Assembly: GCA_907163345.1 (NCBI GenBank) | Contig: CAJQUN010001198.1 | Location: forward strand, 28,622-92,621 | Length of the DNA: 64,000 nt | Source of the DNA: Haberlea rhodopensis | Lineage: Eukaryota > Streptophyta > Magnoliopsida > Lamiales > Gesneriaceae | Reading direction: 5' to 3' | In this document: piece by piece, positions 36,461 through 49,100 of the stretch | Layout: each line of letters begins with the position of its first letter | How positions within the stretch are numbered: position 1 is the stretch's first letter | Program-made: the position numbers and the translations under genes | Notes under the pieces: model-generated | Seen by the model: the letters and a program-made list of their open reading frames with translations, nothing else | Databases searched by the model: none | Told to the model about the DNA's origin: nothing

Positions 36461-37009
36461 ATGAATTATCAATAGATGATGAATTAAAGAATTCTTTAAT
36501 GAGAATAATGATATCTGATTCTGAATTTCAGTCAGAAGACGATTCTGAACATACATCTAAAGATGATAGTTGTGATGGGCAATGTAATTACTACAAAACA
36601 CTTTTTGTCAAAGAAATGGTTTATGTGTTCTTAATAAATAAGAAAATTTAATTCTTGATCTAATAGATAAAACAGAAGATCCAATAATTAAAAGAAAGAT
36701 AATTGAAAATTATCTAGAGTTTCGAAATAAAAACGAAAACATTCAGAATAATAATTCTAAAAATCAAATAAAAGAACCACTAGAATATAATCTAAATGAT
36801 GTTCTAAAAAGAGAAGACAAAACGAAACTAAAAAGGAAGTTTCTACAAATGATTTAAAAAGAGAAATTAGTATTCTTAAAAGAGAAATTCAAGAATTAAA
36901 ATTTAGATTTACATTTTTAGAATGTTCCGACTGTAAAGATAACAAAGAAGATAATGAATCAGAAAAAGAAAAGGAAACTAATGAGTTAGGAAATCTAACA
37001 TAATTAAAT
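36461..37009 (+). pseudogene. Pararetroviral region between knuckle and protease, decayed
   Basis: Acidic and lysine-rich sense pieces in changing frames, including a heptad-like stretch around LKREISILKREIQELK near 36855-36905 that could be a coiled coil. Several stops and frame changes; no catalytic motif. Its place between zinc knuckle and protease fits the N-terminal part of a caulimovirid pol polyprotein. Confidence 0.55.
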
Positions 37010-37333
37010 ATGATAGATCGAGTAATAACTCATAAATGGTACATCAAAATTCTTATTATTGTTCATAAAAAATATTCTTTATCTGCAATAGCTATGGTGG
37101 ATTATGGTGCAGATCTAAACTGCATAAATGAAGGGTTAATACCCTCAAGATATTTTGAAAAAATAATTGAGATACTTAATGTTGCAGATGGAGGAAAACT
37201 TTTGGTTAATTATAAATTATCAAATACTGTAGTATGTAATAAAGGTATTTGTCTTGAAATGCCATTTATAAGGGTCAAAAATCTTTCACACGATGTTTTG
37301 GAAATCCATTTCTACACATGTTATATCCTATAA
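37010..37333 (+). pseudogene. PR: Pararetroviral aspartic protease, active site altered
   Basis: A 107-codon frame with the caulimovirid protease pattern: hydrophobic strand, then VDYGADLNCINEGLIP, then a second lobe around VCNKGICLEMPF. The active-site triad would be D-(S/T)-G but reads D-Y-G here, so activity is unlikely. The frame shifts at its end. Follows the coiled-coil piece and precedes RT, as in other family members. In the virus it would cut the capsid and pol polyproteins. Confidence 0.7.
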
Positions 37334-37675
37334 GTAGCATAGATAGTGATGGAATAACAAGTCAAATTAGTGGTCATGAGATAATATTTGTTTTATCACT
37401 AAGCCAAGGTCTCATGAGGTTAATAATCTCAAGACAAAGATTAAAAGAAAAGAAAAGTTTTTAAACTCTTTACCAGAAGAGGTTAAATATTCTGCTATTG
37501 ATGAAAGACCAAAGAGTCTGGAAATACAAAGAAGAATAAAGATTCTTCAAGCAAAATAGAAAAAGAAATATGCTCGGAAATTCCTAATGCCTTATGGGAA
37601 AGGAATAAACATATTATTACACTTCCTTATATTAAAGAATTCAAGGAAGAACATATTCCAACTAAGGCTAGACCT
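37334..37675 (+). pseudogene. Pararetroviral protease-RT linker, decayed
   Basis: Pieces in at least two frames link the protease to the RT N-terminus; the last, ending near LPYIKEFKEE and its following residues, runs into the solo LTR. Stops are frequent. Confidence 0.55.
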
Positions 37676-37680
37676 ATAAC

Positions 37681-40236
37681 TGTGATGACCTGGGATTGGA
37701 GATGTTAATTCCGGAGTGTTAATAACCCCTAAAGTTGTTTTACGTGGCAATTGGAGTTTAATCGAGGTGTTGGGCCTTCCGGACTCGTTTATTTGGGTAG
37801 TTGGGATCGTTGGATCCCGGGGATGAGATTGTATTCACATTACGGTGTAAAACCTAAGAGTTGGGTTTTTAATGTGTCTCGGAATCTCGGGTGCTTGTGT
37901 GAGCACCGGTAGGGGGTTTTGGGGTTAGAGAGAGGGTTTTTGAAAACATATGATTTTTAATGAATCACGATGTATTTGTGGGGCTATTAGTATTTCGGGG
38001 TATTTTGCTATAAATACAAGTTGAACCCGAGATTTTTATTAAAAATCCCATTTTAGCCCCAACCCGCCTCCCTCTCTCTCTCTCCCGCCGATTCCCGACT
38101 TTCCCCCCAGCCCCGCGCACGAAAACGCCTCGCTCGCCGCCGTCCGGCCGCCGTTCGGCGAGTGCGACCCGCCGCCGGCTTCGTCTCGTCGAGGCGCAGC
38201 TATCCCCTCCGGCAATTTGAAGTTTGGTCGCGTTTCTCGTTCGGATTTTGGCAGAAAGCGCCGATCCCCAATTTCTAGGGTTCTTCGATTTTCGTCCGAT
38301 TTCTTCCGATTTTCGATTGGGTAACCTCCCTTGCCCCTTTGTCGTCGTTATTGTGTAATTCCCTGCCATTTTTGTGTTCAATTTGTTCGAATTATTGCTG
38401 TTGGCGTGAGTTGGTTCGATTTGAGCGCTGATTGCGTGAATAAGGTTCGAATTTTGGGGGTTTTTGGCAGGGGTGTGACGATTCTTGTTAGTGATCGATT
38501 ATTACATGTTTTAGATGTATTATTGATGCTTATTGGGTTCGAATTTAAGGGCTTGAGTTCGAAAATTTGGGGGTTTTTGGCAAGGATGATGATTCTTGCT
38601 ATTGATGGTTTAATTCACATTTTTTAGATGATTTATGGTGTTTAATTGGGTTCGATTTGTGAGATAAGGGTTCGAAAATTTGTAGGGTGTTCTTGAACAA
38701 TTTTCGATATTGTCTCATTTGTTCCCTCCCTGCATGTACCCTGCCCCGGGTCTTTTTAAAGGTTAATTGTCGTGTGTTGACAATATTTTGAGGGATATGG
38801 GTGTGCTTGAGCATGGGTTGCATGTTCGTAAATAATTGTGAATTATTTATCGTGTTAGCACATCATTCCTCGGGACATGGAACTCGAGCAAGGTTTGGCT
38901 CGGACTTCGAGGATTTAAGGTACGTTTAGCGTACGAGCATAGCTTAAATGATGTTTTATAAGTACGATGCATGATTTAAAATACATGAAATGTTTTACTA
39001 TGATGGCACCGGGACTTGGTTACGTTATTTTGATTCACATGGTGAAATGCTTGGTGCCGCTATGAAGCGAGCAAATGATGGGTGTGGTTGCTACGGAGCG
39101 AACACCGGTAGTATGACGCTACTTTGAAGTAAGAAATGAAAATGTGGTATTCGATTAGATATCTAGGATATCTGTATTTTATTCCCTATTGGTAATGAAT
39201 AGGAACAGAGACGTAGTTAATCAGAGAAGTGATTAACTAGTATCGGAAGTTAAGGAAATCTCAATATGATATCTAGAATTATGATAATTGCTAGATAAAG
39301 AAAGATGTTATGAAATGTTGTTAATTCGAAACTGGTTAGGGTTAACCAATATGATGATTAACTGCATATTCAGGATTTGATGATTTATCTGTTTTGAGAA
39401 CAGGGTTATTACAGGGGTACGCTAGGATGAGGATGATACCATCCAGGAAGTGTCACATATGTTCCACAATATTTACATTTTCGTAAATTATGTATTATGT
39501 CATTATGATTATGAAATTGTGGAATTGGTATGCTCACCCCGTTGGGGGCTGTCTCTGTTGGGGCAGGTGAACAGGTACATCGATGGCTTTGGAGATGAGC
39601 TCGAGATGTTGATTGGATGTACTCCCCGGATCGTGGTACCAGGGCTTGATGGAGCACGGTATCGTATAGAGTACTTATATACCCCTGAGGATTATATACA
39701 TATTCATGATGCTCGTATGTGAGCACGATTATACTTGTATATGGGTTGTATATAAAGGCATGAGCCTTTCTCTCTTTCATTCTATGTTGCATGCAATTAG
39801 AGGTAGAATTGCTAAAGGTTATGAGAGTCATTGGTGTATTGTGGGTGTTGAAACCCACTTTTGTTGCCATATGTGTGGTGTCTTCCCTGGCTGGGAATTT
39901 ACTTGATATTGCTGTATTCTGATGAGTATTATGTTTTCCATGGCCGGGAATTATGTTATGTGTTGTACTTTTATTTCGGGATAGCTCTATTTATGGGGAG
40001 ACTCTGCCCAAATTTTTATAAATGTCCACAATGTAAAAAGGGGTGTAATGGGCGAACTCTATGAGTCCCTTGTTGTTAGGATGATGAATTTATAACATTG
40101 TATGTTAAAGAAAACTTTGTAATTGCCATTCAATGGTAAAGTATCATCTGAGTTTCCCGAATGATTTTATGGAAAGCATGTGCCACACATAATGATTAAT
40201 ACACTAATCAAGGGTTAAGTATATGGGGTCCTTACA
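37681..40236 (+). mobile_element. E5: solo LTR inside the pararetroviral pol
   Basis: 2,556 bp from TGTGATGACC to GGTCCTTACA with a perfect ATAAC duplication (37676-37680 and 40237-40241). The termini match the E1/E6/E8 type, but the body is a different subfamily. A TATA box CTATAAATAC lies at 38008-38017, followed by a CT-rich stretch (about 38070-38090) and a GC-rich block (about 38105-38210). GACTCTGCCCAAATTTTTAT near 40000-40020 is shared with E7. No primer site or second LTR, so the interior was probably lost by LTR recombination. Open frames of 60-150 codons inside carry no recognisable domain. Confidence 0.9.
38008..38017 (+). promoter_or_regulatory. E5 TATA box
   Basis: CTATAAATAC about 328 bp into the LTR, the same depth as the E8 TATA; a pyrimidine-rich stretch follows after about 50 bp. 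Confidence 0.6.
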
Positions 40237-41622
40237 ATAACCATGGGGCCAAAGCACCTCGAAATTTGTAAGAAAGAAATTGATGATCTCTTAAAGAAAA
40301 AATTAATTAGAGAATCAAAAAGTCCTTGGAGCTGTCAAATTTTCTATTTAGAAAATGCTGCAGAATTAGAAAAAGGCGTTCCAATGTTAGTAATAAATTA
40401 TAAACCTTTAAATAAGGTTCTACAATGGATAAGACATCCTATTCCGAATAAAAAAATCTTTTAGGCAGATTATACTCTGCAAAGATTATGTCTAAATTTG
40501 ACATGAAATCAGGAATTTGGCAAATTCAAATTTCTGAAAAAGATAAGTATAAAACAACATTTACAGTTCCTTTCGGACACTACGAATGGAATGTAAATGC
40601 CCTTTGGGCTTAAGAATGCTCCATCAGAATTTCAAAAAATTATGAATGATATTTTTAATGCTTATTCAACATTTATAATTGTCCATATTGATAATGTTCT
40701 AATTTTCTCTAAAGATATAAAACAACACTTTAAGCATCTTAATACATTTCTTAAAGTTGTCACTCAAGCTGGTCTTGTGGTGTCACAAAGAAAAATATAA
40801 CTTTTTCAGACAAAAATAAGAATCTTAGGACATGAAATTGTCCATGGCACAATATTTCCTATAGATAGAGCAATAATATTTGCTGACAAATTTTCAGATA
40901 AAATTATTGATAAAAATCAATTACAATGATTTTTAGGAAGTTTAAATTATGTCTCTGAATTTTATAAAGATCTTGCTCAAGATACCAAACCATTATTTGA
41001 AAGATTAAGGAAAAATCCTCCATCATGGACAGACAAACATACTCTAGCTATACAAAAAATTAAAGCTAAAGTAAAAGAAATTCCTTGTCTAGCTATTACT
41101 GGTCCTCATGCATTTAAAATTGTTGAAACTGATGCATCCGATGTAGGGTATGGAGGAATCCTTAAGTAAAGAATCAATAATTCTGAAACCTTACTTCGTT
41201 TTACTTCTGGTACTTGGAGAGGAACAAGAACGAATTATTCTACTATTAAAAAGGAAATTTAGCTATAGTTCTTTGCATCCAAAAATTTGAAGCAGATTTA
41301 ATAAATCAAAAATTTCTATTGAGAATAGACTGTAAATCTGTAAAAGATATCGTCGAAAAAGATGTTAAAAATCTAGCATCAAAACAATTTTTTTCTAGAT
41401 GGCAGGGAATTCTCTCTTTGATTCGTTACCAAATTTCTTAACTCGTGAATTTTGCAGGAAAAACATGAATAAACAAAAGTGAATGTTCTCATTTCCCAAG
41501 ACTTATAAGTTTGTGGCTTCTACCTCTAAAAAAGAGAAAAAAAAAAAGAAAAACAAAAAGAAGTTCCTCAAGAGGAACAATTGAGAGAAGACGCATATGC
41601 GATAGCCATTAAAGCTACTGTG
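40237..41622 (+). pseudogene. RT: Pararetroviral RT/RNase H, first block
   Basis: Caulimovirid reverse transcriptase and RNase H in pieces. Visible: an N-terminal RT segment (40243-40464), FDMKSGIWQIQI and PFGHYEWNV, then after a one-base insertion near 40594 the MPFGLKNAPSEF segment. The catalytic box, YIDD in the second block, reads HIDN here, so one catalytic aspartate is lost. Stops at 40798 and near 40928; RNase H has ETDASDVGYGG around 41125-41160 and a stop close after it. A stretch near 41385-41470 is shorter than in the second block. In the virus this enzyme copies RNA to DNA. Non-functional. Confidence 0.8.
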
Positions 41623-42780
41623 GCAAATTCAAATTGCTGAAAAAGATAAGTATAAAACAGCATTTACAGTTCCTTTCGGACACTACGAATGGAATGTAAT
41701 GCCCTTTGGGCTTAAGAATGCTCCATCATAATTTCAAAAAATTATGAATGATATTTTTAATGTTTATTCAGCATTTATAATTGTCTATATTGATGATGTT
41801 CTAATTTTCTCTAAAGATACAGAACAACACTTTAAGCATCTTAATATATTTCTTAAAGTTGTCACTCAAGCTGGTCTTGTGGTGTCACAAAGAAAAATAA
41901 AACTTTTTCAGACAAAAATAAGATTCTTAGGACATGAAATTGTTCATGGCACAATATTTCCTATAGATAGAGCAATAATATTTGCTGACAAATTTTCAGA
42001 TAAAATTATTTATAAAAATTAATTACAAAGATTTTTAAGAAGTTTAAATTATGTCTCTGAATTTTATAAAGATCTTGCTCAAAATACCAAACCAATATTT
42101 GAAAGATTAAGGAAAAATCATCCACCATGGACAGACAAACATACTCTAGCTATATAATAAATTAAAGCTAAAGTAAAAGAAATTCCTAGTCTAGCTATTA
42201 CTGATCCTCATGCATTTAAAATTGTTGAAACTGATGCATCCGATGTAGGCTATGGAGGAATCCTTAAGCAAAGAATCAATAATTCTGAAGCCTTAGTTCG
42301 TTTTACTTCTAGTACTTGGAGAGGAGCAAGAACGAATATTCTACTATTAAAAAGGAAATTTTAGCTATAGTTCTTTGCATCCAAAAATTCGAAGCAGGTT
42401 TAATAAATCAAAAATTTCTATTGAGAATAGACTATAAATCTGCAAAAGATATTATCAAAAAAGATGTTAAAATTTAGCAATCAAAACAAATTTTTGCTAG
42501 ATGGCAGGAAATTCTATTTGTCTTTGATTTTGATATTGAGTTTATTAAAGGATCTTGTAATTCGTTACCAGATTTCTTAACACATGAGTTTTTGCAGGAA
42601 AAACATGAATAAACAAAAGGAAATGTTCTCATTTCCCAAGACTTATAAGTCTTTGGCTTCTACCTCTAAAAAAGAGATACAAAAAGAAAAATAAAAAGAA
42701 GTTCCTAAAGAGGAACAATTGAGAGAAGATGCATATGTGATAGCCATTGAAGCTACTGTGGCCAAAGAATTTATTTATCC
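41623..42780 (+). pseudogene. RT: Pararetroviral RT/RNase H, second tandem block
   Basis: Starts inside RT (at sequence equal to 40515) directly after the end of the first block, at a shared TGGC(C)AAA. It keeps YIDDVLIFSKD, unlike block one, but lacks the RT N-terminal part and has stops near 41730 and 42020. RNase H has ETDASDVGYGG near 42228-42260, followed by a frame change near 42336. The C-terminal piece contains a stretch missing in block one. Probably a tandem array of viral units at integration, or a local duplication; the two differ at many sites. Confidence 0.78.
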
Positions 42781-42857
42781 TTACATCCATATTACAACTC
42801 AATGAACAATTGAAGAATTTATTTATCCTTACATCCATATTACAACTCAATGGATTA
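42766..42857 (+). repeat. 48-bp direct repeat at the pol end
   Basis: Two copies of a unit with GAATTTATTTATCCTTACAT, separated by AACAATTGAA. The second runs into AT-rich sequence with TATATATAT (to 42909) in which nothing is recognised. Confidence 0.75.
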
Positions 42858-42909
42858 TCCATATTCTATAAGAATGATTATATATATTTTTATATAATTT
42901 AGAACATAT

Positions 42910-43322
42910 TGTAAGTCTCCTGAAAATCTCTGTAATTGATTTTTATTAATAATTTTATATGGAAATTTGTCAGCAAATATTATTGCTCTATCTATAGGAA
43001 ATATTGTGCCATGAACAATTTCATGCCATAAGAATCTTATTTTTGTCTGAAAAAGTTATATTTTTCTTTGTGACACCACAAGACCAGCTTGAGTGACAAC
43101 TTTAAGAAATATATTAAGATGCTTAAAGTGTTGTTCTATATCTTTAGAGAAAATTAGAACATCATCAATATAGACAATTATAAATGCTGAATAAGCATTA
43201 AAAATGTCATTCATAATTTTTTGAAATTCTGATGGAGCATTCTTAAGCCCAAAAGGCATTACATTCCATTCTTAGTGTCCGAAAGGAACTGTAAGTGCTA
43301 TTTTATACTTATCTTTTTCAGC
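42910..43322 (-). pseudogene. RT: Inverted pararetroviral RT fragment, left part
   Basis: Reverse complement of the RT segment in 40590-40930 and 41690-42030, with MPFGLKNAPSEF and an intact YIDDVLIFSKD box in a 67-codon frame (43259-43056). With the two plus-strand blocks it makes a tail-to-tail arrangement. Split by E6 at TCAGC and continued at 52185. Confidence 0.8.
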
Positions 43323-45359
43323 TGTAAGGACCCTAATCCTTAAGTGCGGAATCAAGGCATAATAGAGCTAACATAATAATCAGAGTGTAAAAGAACGTGT
43401 TGAGTTTATGAGCTTAAGCATTACATGCCAAAAATAAGGACTACTAAAATGATTAATTAGATTCCAATCAAAAGAATGTGTTTAACTATAGTTCAAGCTA
43501 CTCCTAGAGTAGACACTATAGGAAGTAATCCCGTCCTTCAAGTCCCAAAAGCATCCTCAACAAGCTCACCATCTCAACCCGTCTAGCCCTTCTATCATGC
43601 CAAACGTACCTACAAGGACAACCCCCAAACATGAGCAATAATAATCATTCATATTCAACACAATATGAAGATAAAGCGTAAATGCATAATCATAATAAAA
43701 CACTTCCTGTTTTCCCCATGCATTTCAAACGCTTCCCGTTTGGTTGTCCCTGTACCATAACTCATGAGTATAATCAATAGATTATTTTTAATGGTCTAAA
43801 CATGTCATGACATATACCAGCTCATCAATACCAAATACTGATCACCAATCCCTAGTCTGTCCATCACAATGTATTTTAATGCCCCTCGCTTATTTACATA
43901 TAGGCGGCATAGGATAACCTCTCTTCAATGGACATGCGGGACTCCCACCCCTCGCCTCTCATTGAGCGGCAAATACCCTTTCCTCGCCCTATATGATAAC
44001 CACGCTCAAATGTGACATGCGGCGCTCCCACCCCTCGCTTCACATTTAGCGGAACCAAACAAATAGCGGCAAGCATTAAAATCATCAAGGGATGACCACG
44101 ACTCATGGGATGTGCACCAATAATCATCATATGCATCTATAAACATCATGCATAACATGTATTTGCATCCACAATGCAATACCACATATATACTCGCATC
44201 CACAATGCATAAACAATGAGCATATAAGATACATGTACCGTTGGGTGCCCGTACGTCCACTACGTACCTTTCCAAAAGTGGAATTGATCTGGCTTCAGTT
44301 CCTCGGTTGCGTTGCTACCTGGGATGGTTCTACACAATCACACAACCCCAAGAAGCCAAATAATAGCCAAATACCAAAAATTTGACAAAAGAAATCATTT
44401 CCCAAAAATCCACAGGCGGCGATCGATCGCTTCCCTCAGGCGATCGGTCGCCTCAAAATTTTCATCGCGGCGATCGATCGCGCCAAACATGGCGAGCGAT
44501 CGCCTAGCCCTTGATTTGGCTATTGCCTCTCGGCGATCGGTCGCCTCATTTTAGGCGATCGATCGCCTATCCTTCGAAAAGCCTACTGTCCCATGGCGAT
44601 CGGTCGCCTCTTTTCAGGCGATCGATCGCCTCGCGCAGAGGCGCGATTTCTGCCATTTTTGCACCAAAATTTTCATCCAAACCATCCCAACACTTACACA
44701 ATCAAACAACATCATAAATAACAACTTAAACCACCAAAATATACTTCAAAACAAGTATAAATCCAACCCTCAATCTCAACTACAACAATCCAACACAAAC
44801 CCATTTTAAAACCCTTCAAAATCAACCCAAACTTAACTAAAACACAACAAAATTAACCATGAGGTATCCATACCTCTTGGGGACCTCAAATCACCCAATA
44901 TACTCCACAAATCAAGATTTTTGAAAGGTTTCTCTTCACCCCAAAGCTCAAGAACGAAAATGAGGGGAAGGGTTTGAGTGATGTTTGGTAAAGGTAAAGT
45001 GAGAGTGGATGAGGTGGGGTTTGGGTATAAAAGTTGAGTTAATTAAAAATGCAATCCACAACCCATGGTGTATAAAACACCCCAACATGATATTTTCCAA
45101 AGCATTAAACCAAATGCACCAAAATATCAATTAAACACATGATTTCTAATTAATTGCTAACCAAGGCAAATAAATCATGCTTCCAACCATAATTCCCAAC
45201 ATACCCAACATGCACCCTGAAATGCAACCCGATCACATCTACCATGTGACTAAACATTTCCACATAATAATTCCAACACATAATTAATTACCACCATAAT
45301 TAATCATATAAGCACAATTAATGCACTAAGTTGCAATTAATCATTTCGGGGATATCACA
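43323..45359 (-). repeat. E6 3' LTR
   Basis: 2,037 bp, TGTAAGG...GATATCACA. Palindrome cluster at 44416-44632 (one unit mutated to GGCGAGCGATCGCC), inverted repeat at 44861-44876. Confidence 0.93.
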
Positions 45360-45374
45360 ATACTCCCCTACTTA
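45360..45374 (-). other. E6 polypurine tract
   Basis: TAAGTAGGGGAGTAT in element sense. Its first three bases are also the stop codon of the polyprotein. Confidence 0.85.
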
Positions 45375-46128
45375 TAAGATTTCGTCCTCAAAATCACATG
45401 CACTTACCCCAAAGGAAACTAAACTTAAACACATACCAGAGAATAGTTCCGGGTAGTGCTGCACCATATGCCGCTCCGTCTCCCACGTAGCCTCCTCGAC
45501 ACCCCTGCGATCCCACTGAACCTTGATCATAGGTATCACTTTGTTCCGAAGTCTACGGTCTGCTCGATCCAGAATTCTGACAGGCCGTTCCACATAAGAC
45601 ACATCGGATTCCAACTGAACTTCGGAAGGCTGTAACACGTGAGATGGATCTGGCTCATACTTCCGCAGCATCGATACATGAAACACATCATGTATACCAG
45701 ATAAAGAAGGCGGCAAAGCCAGTCGGTAAGCTAAGGTGCCAATGCGCTGCAAAATCTCGTACGGTCCAACATACCTCGGAGACAGTTTCCCGCGCATCCC
45801 AAATCGCACAACGCCTCTGAAAGGCGAGATCTTCAAAAAGACCTTATCTCCCAGCTGAAATTCCAACGGTCTCCGCCGTTTATTCGCATAAGCTGCCTGT
45901 CTGTCCTGGGCTGCTTTCATTTTCTGCCTTATCGTCTTTATCTACTCTTCCATCTCTCGGATCAACTCCGGTCCTCCGACCGATTTGCGGTCCAAATCAT
46001 CCCAACACAAGGGTGATCTACACCGTCTGCCATAAAGAGCTTCAAACGGAGCCATCTGAATACTCGCCTGGTAGCTGTTATTATAAGAAAACTCTACCAA
46101 AGGCACTGAATCCTGCCAGGAAGCATCG
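45372..46128 (-). pseudogene. pol: E6 integrase C-terminus and chromodomain, out of frame
   Basis: Continues the polyprotein after a one-base deletion near 46129 (CATCGACTCC where E1 has CATCGAACTCC). A TAG at 45942-45944 then cuts it; the rest (45920-45372) carries LGDKVFL, PRYVGPYEIL, the chromodomain around VEEATWETE and the end FEDEIL. In chromoviruses this tail guides integration, so its loss should affect targeting and integrase folding. E1 is intact at both these sites but broken elsewhere. Confidence 0.88.
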
Positions 46129-49100
46129 ACTCCAAAACACAAGCTCTCAACATGTCCTCGAGCGTCTGAATTGTACGCTCGGTCTGGCCATCCGTCTGAG
46201 GATGATAAGTAGTGCTCAATCTGACTTCAGTTCCCAAGGCTAACTGAAGGCCTTCCCAGAAATGAGATGTGAATCGCGGATCTCGATCTGACACTATGGA
46301 AACGGGGATCCCATGCAATCTCACCACATCTCTAATATATATCTGCGCCATCCTCAAAAAGGTGAAAGTCATGCTATAGGGGATAAAGTGGGCTACCTTA
46401 GTCAATCTGTCCACAATCACCCAAATAGCATCAAAGCCTGAAGTACTCCTCGGCAAATGAGTCACGAAGTCCATGGAAATATGTTCCCACTTCCACTTCG
46501 GTATCTCCAAGCTTCTCAATTCGCCGCCAGGTCTCTGCCTCTCTGCCTTAACCTGCTGGCAGATCAAACACCTCTTCACAAAAGCGATGACATCAGATTT
46601 CATTCTCTTCCACCAAAACTGACCACGCAGATCTCTGTACATTTTCTTCCCGCCTGGGTGGATGCTAAGTCTGCTACTATGAGCTCGTTCCAAGATTCCT
46701 TTACGCAACTCCGGCGTACTCGGAACCACCCAGCGGTTCCCCAATCTCAAAGACCCGTCATCGGCCACTCTGAATTTCGTTGGCTGACCAAGATGTACTA
46801 AAGATAACCACCTCTGAACCTCATCATCTGACCTCTGAGCTCTCCTGATGTTCTCATAGATATCTGGCTCAGCTAACAAGGTCGATACATGCACAGGTGA
46901 TGCGTCAATGTCAAAGTCATAGCCCAGATGGCAATAGGAGGTCATCATAGCCGACAAGTGGATGACGTCCTCAGCAGAACTCCTCACTTTCCGGCTCAAA
47001 GCATCTGCTGTCAAATTAGCTTTTCCGGGATGGTACTCAATCTCACAATTGAGTAGGTCCATCCATCTCCTCTGCCTCATGTTCAGCTCTGCCTGAGTGA
47101 ATAAAAACTTGAGGCTCTTGTGATCCGTGTATATGGTAAACGACGTACCATACAAATAATGCCTCCAAATCTTCAGGGCGAAGATGATAGCCGCCAATTC
47201 CAAGTCATGAACTGGATATCTGGTCTCATGCGGCTTCAACTGCCTCGATGCATAAGCTACCACATGCTTATCTTGCATCAGAACACACCCAAGGCCCTGA
47301 AGTGATGCGTCAGTATACAGAACAAATCTGGAGTTCTCCGTAGGGATCACTAACACTGGCGCCGTCGTCAACCGGTGCTTTAATTCCTGGAAGCTCTCCT
47401 CACAAGCTTCTGACCAAAAGAATGGCACTCCCTTCTGAGTCAACTGCGTCAGCGGCTTGGCAATCTTCGAAAAGCCCTCGACAAAGCGTCGATAATATCC
47501 AGCCAAACCTAGAAAACTCCGTATCTCCGGCACAGAAGTGGGGGCAGCCCACTCCATCACAGCCTCAATCTTCTTGGGATCTACAGATATCCCGCTGCTC
47601 GATATGACATTGCCCAGAAACACTACACTGCTCAGCCAAAATTCACACTTACTGAGCTTAGCATACAACTGGTGCTCTCTGAGAATCTGAAGCACTGTCC
47701 TCAAGTGTTTCACATGCTCTTCCTCACTCCGGGAGTAGATGAGAATGTCGTCAATAAATACAATGACGAACTGATCAAGATACGGCTGAAACACTCTGTT
47801 CATCAGACTCATAAAGACCGCTGGAGCATTCGTCACGCCGAACGGCATCACTAGGAACTCATAATGCCCATATCGGGTCCGGAATGTTGTCTTATGCACA
47901 TCTTCCTCTCTGACTCGAATCTGATGATATCCGGATCTCAAATCAATCTTGCTATACACCCTGGTACCTTGCAACTGATCAAACAGATCGTCGATCCTTG
48001 GAAGAGGATACTTGTTCTTCAGTGTAGCCTTATTCAGTTGCCGGTAATCGATGCACAACCGCATCGAGCCGTCCTTCTTCTTCACAAAGAGAACTGGTGC
48101 GCCCCATGGCGACACGCTCGGGCGTATATATCCCTTGTCAAGGAGATCCTGCAACTGTTCTTTCAACTCTCTCAACTCAGCCGGTGCCATCCTATAAGGT
48201 GCACGAGAGATAGCGGATGTCCCTGGCAACAGCTCGATCCCAAACTCAACTTCCCTAGCCGGTGGAAATCCTGGGATCTCTTCTGGGAATACATCAGCAA
48301 ACTCTGCCACTACTGGCACATCCTCAACTCTTAGTTCTTTACTCTTCCCAGACGTGTCCACGACATAGATGAGATAACTCGTGTGTCCACGTTCCAACAA
48401 CTGAGTCATCTTGATCGCTGAAATCAACGGAATCTTCGCACGAGAACCGTTGCCATAGAAAGTCCACTGACTGCCCAACTCAGGTCTGAACTTCACTGTC
48501 CTCTGCCGGCAATCTACCACTGCCTGATAACTGTTCAGAACATCAATACCCAAGATGCAGTCGAAGTCTGACATGCCCAACACAATCAAGTCTGACCTCA
48601 ATTCGTTGCCCTCAAAATAAATGAGGCAGTCTGCCATAAACTGATCAGCAACGACATTTCTTCCAGTGGGTGTCGAGACCAAAAGAGGCGTGGGTAGAGA
48701 AGACGTGCGCATATGGTGTCTCTCCACAAAACCAACAGATACAAAAGAGTGGGAGGCACCTGTATCGATCAAAGTAAAAGCAGGGTACGTAAATAAATGA
48801 CACGTACCGGCGATCACCTCCTCTGGGGCTGCCTGGGCCTGCTCTCTGGTCAGTGCATACACCTGTCCCTGGGGCGGTCCTACTGTCTGACCTCCCGATG
48901 GTCGAGGCCCAAACTGCTGCCTCTGCTGCACTGTCCTATCATCAAACCTCGGCCTGTTGCCCTGAAACTCTGACTGTCCTCCCCGGGTGGGGCAATACCG
49001 AGCGATGTGGCCCATCTTGCCACAGATATAACAGGCAGGACACTTGCTTGAAGAATGTGGTCCTCCACAATTGTCGCAACTCGGCTCTCCCGGCCTATTC

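Noticed and set aside
39409..39870. 153-codon frame in the E5 LTR
   Set aside because: Lies inside a solo LTR, has no domain, and similar pieces in E8 (59069-59326) are broken.
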